DNA of 64,000 bases from the NCBI RefSeq assembly GCF_007655135.1, contig NC_045130.1:23441363-23505362 (forward strand), in the 5' to 3' direction. Positions 55,998 to 64,000 of the stretch are shown one piece after another. The notes beneath the pieces were generated by a model. The model worked only from the letters and a program-made list of their open reading frames with translations, was not told the DNA's origin and did not search any database. This stretch comes from Punica granatum. Taxonomy: Eukaryota; Streptophyta; Magnoliopsida; Myrtales; Lythraceae. The position numbers were made by a program, and so were the translations under genes. Position 1 is the stretch's first letter. Each line of letters opens with the position of its first letter.

Positions 55998-58900
55998 TGT
56001 CAGCACCCCATTTTGGCCCACCGGCTTCCCACAGAAGGATTCCCGATCGAAGCCCGGGACACTATTCATCACCCGGCAGTCAGAGGCAAATAGACGGACA
56101 CGGGGTCATGAGCAACGGGAGAAGAGCACGATCCACTGAGAAAGGCGGAAGAGAGCAGTCGGAAGAACAAACGAACGAGAAATCTCGAAAACGACGGAGC
56201 TGGCACTGTGGCACTATTCATCACCGAGCCATCGAAGCACCGAAAGGTGCCCAATATGGGGCTTCAAAAATCCCCCTCAGTGCCAAAGTGACCAACGAAA
56301 CGTCCAGGCGCATTTCCGGGGCATCCTACTTAAGCCGGGACACCCCGATCCCCCACGGACGCCTTTTCTAACAGAGCTCACGGGGCCCGTTCCACTGACA
56401 AGCAAACGGCCCCTCAAAGCGGGCCTACAGGCACCCAAGGACCATCAAAGTCGGGGAACAAGCGTCAGAGGACCTTCCGAAACCCGACTCGGCTTCCCGA
56501 GGGACGTTTCAGTGGTCATGAACGTCTCCCGGCGAGCCTTCGGGGCACGTCCACGAAGAACAGAGATCACAACGGTCCCCGAGCACCTCACAACGAGCCC
56601 CGAACACCTCAAGACATTTAGGGAACACTGAGAAAATCCCGGTCACAAGTCCCTAGGCCTTCCCGGGCCAACGGTCCCCGACCGAGGGCGACGGGCCAAC
56701 GATCCCTCGCGGGGCAAAAGGGTCGCCAAAATGAGTGTTAGGATGCACAAAGAGCAATCGGGGACCGGGAGATGCTAAACTCCACTCCGAACGTCCAAAC
56801 AGGGCAAAACCGACTCCCGAGGCGCCGAGTCGCCCGAACGTTCGTTCACACGACGCATGGCGATATTAGGCTCATTCAAACCCTCGTCATTCAAGCATTC
56901 TAAATCTTCAAATTAATCGAACATCGGAGATCGGACGCGCGTTCAATCAAGTTTCAAGCGTTTCCCGGCTTTTCTTTCAATCGAATGGGACCCACAGCCT
57001 AGCCAAGCCAAGCCATCAAGCCGCGGCTCAACCCCGAGCCACGGCTCAACCCTCGGCTCTGATTGGACGGCCCAAGCCGCGGCTCCCCCTCCCATGGCCG
57101 GCTGCTCCATCTCCCAAGACTCCCCCTCCACCACACATTTTGAATTTCCCTCACATCCATCACCTCCCACCATCCATCCATCACACCCATCACCCTTCTT
57201 GCTTCCCCATCACTTTACATGACTATTTCCCTTCCCTAATTACCTTAGAAATTCGACAGCCCCCTCTTAAGCCCCTAAGCCATGATTAAATCTCCCTAAT
57301 CGAGCCGTTAGCCATCCCTATAAAGCCTCTAGCATCATTAGTTCTAATCACTTCTCCATTCTTCTTCTCTCTCAAGCTAATCTCTCTCCAAAAACCTCTC
57401 AAGCTCCAGCCCTCTCCCTCACTTTCGTTCAGCCAGTGCCAAGGCCGAAACCGGCTAAAATCGCCGGAAAACCACCCGGTATTCCGGTAACCACCCGACC
57501 CGACCTAAGCCAAAAATCATCAAACTTCCTAGCCTACATATTTCCCACCCCCTAAGTCCATTTCCGGGCTTAGATTTTCGATTTGAGGCCTCCAACACCC
57601 CGTTCCAGCCGTGAGAACATTCGGGTCCCGAGATTTCCCGAGCCGCGCACACCGAGCAAGCCACGTGCCATTTCTTCCCACGATTTCGGCGAGTCGTGCC
57701 ATCACGTTCAAAGGGTTCCTCACAACCCTCACTCTCCCCCGTGAAGAGGTGGTCATGGTCCGAGGGCCGATCAACCGTGCACAACCATCGTTTCATCCGT
57801 TTCTCCTTTACCGGGTTCACTCAACTTTTACCGAACTTTAACTCACATTTTCGAGTTTGTTCAGGCCTTGGCACGTTCGGGTCTGCCCATGGTCGTGTAG
57901 ATCCGTCTCTTAGGAGTCCAACGAGCCCGACCTTGCACCGTGCCGTGCTCGGAGCTCGCGTGCCGACCCGTTCTTCTACCGACTGCCGCGGCTGCTTTCA
58001 CTCGGGTCACTCACCCGTAACGTCCTATTCGAGTCTTGCGACTCCCACGGCCGCTTCCCCGACTCTTTTCCTCGTGCATTGAGGCTAGGTAACACATATC
58101 TTCAACTTAGAGAAGCTAGAACCTCCGATCTTTGCTTATATGAGGTGTCCGTGCGTTTCAAAGGGGCGAATGCGTGAAAGTCTTTTTTTTTTCTTTCGGA
58201 TCCATATTGCCATGCAAATCCATGCATTGTCACATGTTTTTTTTCGTTTTGTTTCCTTTGTCACGTCCGAACGTCGTATGAGCATGCATGCTATGATGGG
58301 AGACGGCCTATTTCGAGGTTGGAGAGCCCCTCGTGGTCCATAAGGGTCACGGGAACTCACGGCCACCCCCCCCAAAGGGGTGGCTGAGAGTCCCCTTGCC
58401 CCTCACGGACGTACGGGAAGTTCTTCCGCCCCGAAATTCGTTGCTCCCTGCACTTCTTTGTCTCTAACCGTGACCACAATATACGTGCATGACGGGAAGA
58501 CTCGGGATCTAGGCGTGAGAGACCCAAAAGAGAGTCGGTTGTGTCAGGGAAGCTCACGGCCGCCACCCTTGCAAGGGGGCCGAGAGGTCCCTTGACCCAC
58601 CCGAAGCCTTGGGGCTCTTAGCTTCGTGATGCCGTGTGTCTCCCGTGCATTATTCTTAAGATTATCATGAAATGAGCCAATGTTGTTTGTTGATTTTGTG
58701 TATATGATGTTCTTCGAGTGTCTCACATGTTCATTTGTGCGGATCGGGGTCGTGTCGACGTCGATTTAGTAAAATGTGTGTTATTATCACGTATGTGTTA
58801 TTTGTTGCATGCGAGGGACGATTAGGAACGGTGTGAAAGACCCACCGAAACTCGAATCGAGTCAAGGAGTATTCGGCCATTCCCCCTCGAAAGGTGGCCG

Positions 58901-61039
58901 AATCACCCGTGACCCTTTGGAGTCTCGGTTGGCCTCTCCATCATTCCGAAGTCGATCCTTGGAATTGTTTGTGATTACACTTCCCTTTAATTGTTGTCTA
59001 TACGCTTATTACTTATTCCACATGTTAGACCCCGATATCACCCGCCAAAACCATAATCGAGACATGAAATAATAAATATCGAAGAATCTCACAAATGGGA
59101 TAAACGAGACGTGTCATTCGGTTAATCAAATCACTTGGACTAAATAATTGGACAAATTGATTATTAAGTCGTAAACGCATCGATGGTTCATGGAACGGCG
59201 GGGATGCCCTTTTCCTTGAAAAGCCTACAATTTCAAAATACCGAGTCGTGTAACACGAATAGAATTGATATCTAGGAAGTACTCACGTGCCATGACTCGA
59301 GTCTGGGCCCGATTTGAGGCGGCCCGAGTCGGGGCACAAGAGTTCTTCTTAGACTCCTTCGTGTGACGCGATCTCCAATTTATACATGAACATTGAAATT
59401 TCATTATCCAAGGGCATAATCGTCACTCCGTGATTCACCGATACCCTAGGCGTTAGGGAGCCGGAAACGCCTCGATCTATGGACGAAAAAGGGCTACCCG
59501 TTCGGGTACGAGTCTCATTCGCACGGCCCATTCCGTCCACTTTCGGTGTTTCTATCTTCCTATCGTAGATTCGATGGGGAGCATGTTATTTCAATTACAA
59601 AACACAAGGAACCGGATTAATCATATACCCGACCTAATCAAACCCTAGATAATGGATAGGCGGAATGATAGATTCCAATCTAGAGTCAAAATATGAGTTT
59701 GGCTAATTCGGTGAAACCGCAGTGACACTTAACCGAATAAGAATCTTAAAACAAACACACTTATGTAATTGGCTTAGAACCCCATTATAATCCACCATCT
59801 ATGTTTGTCTAGGCTAGATACATTGTTTGCTAATCAACCCCGATTAATAACTGATTAAATCACGTACAGTCGACTTAATACACCACTTGTCTGTATCCAC
59901 CGACGGTTGTCAGTTATTGCCTGTATTGTGTCAGTTTTTTTATTAGTTTTCTTCTGTTTTGTCGTTGCATATGATAATTTATTGCGGTTCGGGCCCGAAC
60001 CCATAGGTCACGTGTTGCACGGGGTCCAACGCCCAAATCACCGAACACGAGATCCAACGCCTCTTAACTCACCGAGAGCGTGCAACCCGAGTGCGGAATG
60101 GGATCTAGCCTCGATTCACCATCACACTCCGAATGCGGCCTATGTGGAAGGCCGATTTGGATTGAGTGCGTGAAACGGGTTTAGATATCACCCGGGAGCT
60201 CGATCGGTCCATCGGATACAGTGAGAACCGACCGGTTCTCCCAAAGACCGTTGGATCGATCGGACCTGACCCCCGGCTCTTCGAGCCCGCGTTGCCTTAA
60301 TTTATTCATCGGTTATTCAAAATACTCGATAAGCCGGAGCGGAATATTGGCCCAATGCAAACCGATCGGGATCCATTTACTTATTCAGTTATACCTTGTA
60401 ATTAGTTGAGAGAACATTGCGAGAACTTTATTTGTATATTCATTCATTCAATTGTAAGGATCCCCGATCGGCGAGCGAGAGGTCCGAGTGTCGAACCGGT
60501 CAAGTTGGTCTATCGCCACCTAAGGAAGAGTAAGCTTGGGTACTCGCGGTTTCGGTTCACGCAGGGAATCGACCATCACGATTCGATGAACTGTAACTCT
60601 AAGATAGTGAACCAATTCCTCGACGCATAAGCCTACTCATCTTTCGGACTCTTGGCCCAACTTGATCAATTCATCGAATTTACGGTGTCAAAACGGGCGA
60701 GTCGAGCGCAACTCTAATTCATGCGGTAAATAAATAAAACGGCAAGCCTAGCAAGCTAGAGTACCAAAAGGGCGTGTGGGATATAGGCCCGCACGTAATA
60801 GAACCCCCGAATTCGGAATTTTCGGTTCCGTACGACCATTGCGTTAGCATTTAGGTGTACCCCGTACCCCTAGACCCGGGTAACTTGCCGGCCCTCGACC
60901 TTCGGGTCGTAAAGTGGCAAGTGGCGACTCCTTCTCACGTGCGTCCGTCGCGCGTCCCTGGTAAGGTGGACACTCCCAAGCCGCGTTTGCTTAGGCGCGC
61001 GCATGCGTGCCCCGACGAGATTAAATTCGGGTGCGCACA
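55998..61039 (+). repeat. 3' LTR of element C
   Basis: 5,042 bp, TGTCAG to GCACA, complete and collinear in reverse with the A LTRs. TATAAAG at 57319-57325, donor-like GTAA at 58089. A frame at 57696-58082 matches that at 42462-42848 and those in the A LTRs, but is low-complexity. The last 1.2 kb contains the segment lost from the 5' copy. Confidence 0.94.
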
Positions 61040-64000
61040 GACGCGCCCGTGAGTTTAGGAACCTTCTCATCAGGGTGCCGTAGGGCGGCTGCATTTGTAA
61101 CCCGCATGGGGATTTTTGTTCAATTTTGGTCAGACCTCGGTCTAGTCATTTTCAGAGTGTTATGACTAGACTCCCGGAAAGAAATGTCTAGGATTTTGGA
61201 TTTGTGGTAGCCGATTGAAGAGTGGCTGTGACCCGTTTTGGAGTTGTGCAATGACAAAGAGAAAAGATAATGCTTGGGAAGCACGTTGCCCAAGGCTGAA
61301 AGGATACATGGGTTCACGTCTGCCGTGAGATGTACCCTCCTCTTCTTTCGACTTCTTGTCCTATAGGCTATTGCCAAGTGCTCAGATGGAGTGCCTACTT
61401 GTGCACCGTGCTTGAGGAAGAAATCGCCTAGGACGGTTGAGCTACGTTGGGGAGCCGATCGGGAATCGTGTCGGAGTAGACAACCTAGCCATTTCCCTTG
61501 GGGAACCCTGGTCTGCAGAGTCTGCGAAGGCCCAGGGTGACTGTTTTGCTTATCTCTCGTTTTACTCTCCTTTTGCTACGGTCACCCACCTCGGGGCTGT
61601 ACCTCTCAACCTAAAGGGGATGAACTCTCCTTTTGCCACGACCGCCCGCCTTGGGATTTTCAGTTCTGCCTCTCTTTTGCCCTAGCTTTTGCCTAGGTCG
61701 CCCCGAGGGATTCTCGACCTAGCAGGCTCGATTACTTTGTCTCTCGAGTTTGCAAGGGCGAAGGGTTCGAATAATTCGACCTCCGAGTGCGTTACGTTCT
61801 GTCTCCGTCGAGGAGTTGCGTCTGCCGCTTCCCCTTTTTGTCGGGGTTTGTTGATTTCTTCTTCGAATTGGCGGTGCCGGAGTTTTATATCTTGGCGGTG
61901 CCTTGTTTTGTTCATTGGCGGGTTTTTCCCGCATCTTTTCTCTCTCTCTCTTCATTGGTGGGTTTTTCCCGCTTCTTTTCGCTCTGTTTTTTCTTGCAGC
62001 TGGGGTCTGTATTGTGCCCCTTGGATTTGTTTGAAACTCCTCGACTTTGCATCACCGAGGCTGCTTTTGTTTGCTTCGTCCCATGGAAACTTGATGTACT
62101 TTGTTGTCCTAGCACAATTTTATGATGGCTGGTTTTCTCAGAAGTCTGATTCTTGTGCACTCGAAAGCCGAACTCACGTCTTTTGTCCTTGTAAACTTTA
62201 CAAGTCTTTTTCCCTATTGTCTAAAAAGAAAACAAAATTGCCCCAGGAGTGTGGGTGACCAAGGTTGCTTCGCGTGAATGTTGGACGGGGATGCCCCGGT
62301 CTTTGTGATCTGTGCCGGGCGTCTTGTGCGATCGCCGCTCCCGATCGTGCATTGTCACTCCCATGGAGGGTGCCCCTTAGATGATAGGCACTCTTGAAGC
62401 CGAATGTGTCCTGCCCCGAGACTTGTCGTTGCATGTTGTCGGTGATGGGTCTTTGCAGTGGGGAAGGCCCAATTTGCCCCGGGGTGTCGCTCGATCTCGG
62501 TGGAGATGCACGCGTCGAGGTTGAACGGTTTGTTCGATTGTCTCTGTCTTCGGCTTCGTGGGGGGTACATATTCGTCGGAAATCTCCCTCCTCGAAGTAT
62601 GAGGAAAGGGTCCGAGAGGAATTCTCAGGGAGATGTGAACCTGTGTATCGTTCTTTGCCTGTGACCAACGTGTCCCTGTGAGAGATGACAAAGAAGATGA
62701 TGCATTAGGTGATTGATCGGTGGAATATGCGATAAGAAATGTAGAGTGGACCCATAGGAAAATCCCCTTGTCCAACGTGCGACCCATGGGGTGCCGCGCA
62801 TGGGGGACACTCAATTCCGAGATCTAATCATTGCCACCCTGGAGTGGGCAAACCGTGGCTAGGGGGCACATAGATGTACTTTCCCCGATTGCGAGTTGGC
62901 ATGCGCAGCCGTCCTAGGGAAGGCTCGAGGAGCCGAATCCCATGAGGACAGACGAATCAAACAATTCCGACCAAACCAACAGGGCGTCTTCGGGCTGTCC
63001 TAGTGCGCCCGTGAAGGGTTCGTTCATGTCGGGAGCTCGTTTGGGAATGCATATAAATAAATGTAAAAGAGAGTTTAGGGAAGAGTGCATGTTGCCCCAG
63101 TGGCTGGTTGATGGCCACAGCAGAGGGTGGGCAGGGATCATTCTCCGGTCGGAGATGTGACCGTGCTAGTGACTTTCGCGGCGGGTAGGAAGGGCCATGC
63201 TCTGTTCGTCGGAGCTGTTGCCTGTGATCTTTTGTGGAGGGAGGGTTGGGATTCGGTGTCGAAGTTCCAAGGTGCTGGACGGGAAGTGTTCATTGTCCGG
63301 ATTGTGGTCGTTCAAGGTTCAAATTGCCTTCTTGTTAGTTATTTCCTGCAATGGGAAGAGGGAAAGCAATGAAGGAACAAGAACTATTTGTAATTTGAAT
63401 GCAACAGCGTAGGGGAGCGAACTGGCCTGGTAGGCGTCATGCAAGCACACCGAGAGACATGCACAAGGTGTGTCGACGATGCGTGCATGGGCAAGGTAGG
63501 GGTGTGCTCGCACGACGCGGAAAGGGCACGCTCAGTTGTGCTGATGGAAGCACTTGTAGCATGGAGGGACGTGTGCTCAGCCATGCAATGACGTAATCGA
63601 TTGCGCGGGATTAATGGGGAGTTAGTGTTGCTTGGATGGTTGGCCCTTGAGCTACTGATCGTCTCGCCATAGAGGAAGGGTGAGGACCATCAGAGGTCCA
63701 CCTACAAAGGCGATCACGACTTTGTCTACCGTGTGGTAGTGTTAATTGTCATGTAAAACAGTAAATGGATAGGATGCATGCAATGCGTGAGTTTTCAAAG
63801 CTAATGTTGTCGTTCACATTGACTCAAAAGGTTCAAAGTACAATGCAAATTTTGTAAAATAGAGCCTTAAGCTGATTTGCCACCACACTCGGGATTTGAG
63901 CGAGCGCGGCCTCGGAAAGCACCGGGTCTAGGCGAGGGCCTTGCGGAGACATCTACCCTAGAGTGCATGTGTGGGCCTTCATGAGACCTTTTCCTAGACC
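61040..64000 (-). mobile_element. Element E: interior right of the C insertion
   Basis: It starts with the right GACGC duplication. Reading leftward on the minus strand from 64000 it corresponds to the F interior (11570 to 10970) and then to B (1200 to 4300). It has no gag-pol frame. It holds the 3' hairpin motif once (61694-61723, with perfectly paired outer arms CTAGGTCG / CGACCTAG), acceptor-like sites at 62676 and 63346, and near the right edge the ORF1 C-terminal remnant. The 5' LTR must lie beyond 64000. Confidence 0.82.
63880..64000 (-). pseudogene. ORF1 C-terminal remnant in element E (cut by window edge)
   Basis: Nearly identical to 11435-11560 of F, the stretch that leads into the decayed ORF1 coiled-coil end (compare A 26400-26520). 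Only the beginning lies in the window. Confidence 0.55.

Larger units (their letters stand above)
40764..61039 (+). mobile_element. Element C: near-complete Tat/Ogre retrotransposon without intron
   Basis: This 20.3-kb element is flanked by the perfect duplication GACGC (40759-40763 and 61040-61044). It has a 5' LTR (40764-44634, internally deleted), primer binding site, leader, ORF1, one gag-pro-pol frame, 3' UTR with hairpins and array, polypurine tract and 3' LTR (55998-61039). Proteins are close to those of A, but the pro-RT intron is absent at exactly the splice position. ORF1 has one frameshift and two stops, and gag-pol has four stops, so it is dead as it stands. It is inserted in E: the flanks join to match B around 4270-4300 in reverse. 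Confidence 0.95.

Overview
The window is plant nuclear DNA made entirely of nested long-terminal-repeat (LTR) retrotransposons. I see no host gene, rRNA, tRNA or CRISPR array. The elements are Ty3/gypsy of the Tat/Ogre type: LTRs of about 5 kb, a primer binding site fitting tRNA-Arg, an extra ORF1 before gag, a second (archaeal-type) RNase H after the first, no chromodomain, and in one copy an intron between protease and reverse transcriptase. The setting suggests repeat-rich heterochromatin of a flowering plant; the species cannot be read from the sequence.

Layout. B (+, <1-10672) is a non-autonomous element: the end of its 5' LTR (1-114), a non-coding interior, and a 3' LTR (5804-10672). 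It sits inside F (-), whose interior is visible at 10673-11902 and 33587-33815. A (-, 11903-33581) is an autonomous-type element inserted into the F leader, with 5-bp target duplication ATGCA. The LTR at about 33816-39138 serves both as 5' LTR of F and as 3' LTR of a second minus-strand element E, whose interior is 39139-40763 plus 61040-64000 and continues off the right edge. C (+, 40764-61039) is a second autonomous-type element inserted into E, with target duplication GACGC. F and E form the oldest layer; A, B and C landed in them.

Coding content. A carries, on the minus strand, ORF1 (27990-26500, one stop), gag-protease (26186-22526, one frameshift and one stop), a 219-bp intron (22525-22307) and an open RT-RNaseH-aRNaseH-integrase frame (22306-18865). 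C carries ORF1 (45252-46750, one frameshift and two stops) and a single gag-to-integrase frame (47069-54160) broken by four stops; it lacks the intron exactly, as if copied from spliced RNA. B, E and F have no gag-pol. They share an interior of unknown origin, and E and F keep remnants of ORF1, so they look like a non-autonomous family that would need enzymes from A/C-type elements.

The most interesting signals are RNA-level ones shared by the elements: an intron with an in-frame stop at its donor; its clean absence in C; a hairpin overlapping the polypurine tract; a hairpin after the integrase gene whose inner stem differs between copies but stays paired; tandem arrays made of small hairpins whose stems change in a compensatory way; and conserved leader hairpins and splice-like sites. 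All comparisons were by eye; no alignment or folding program was run.
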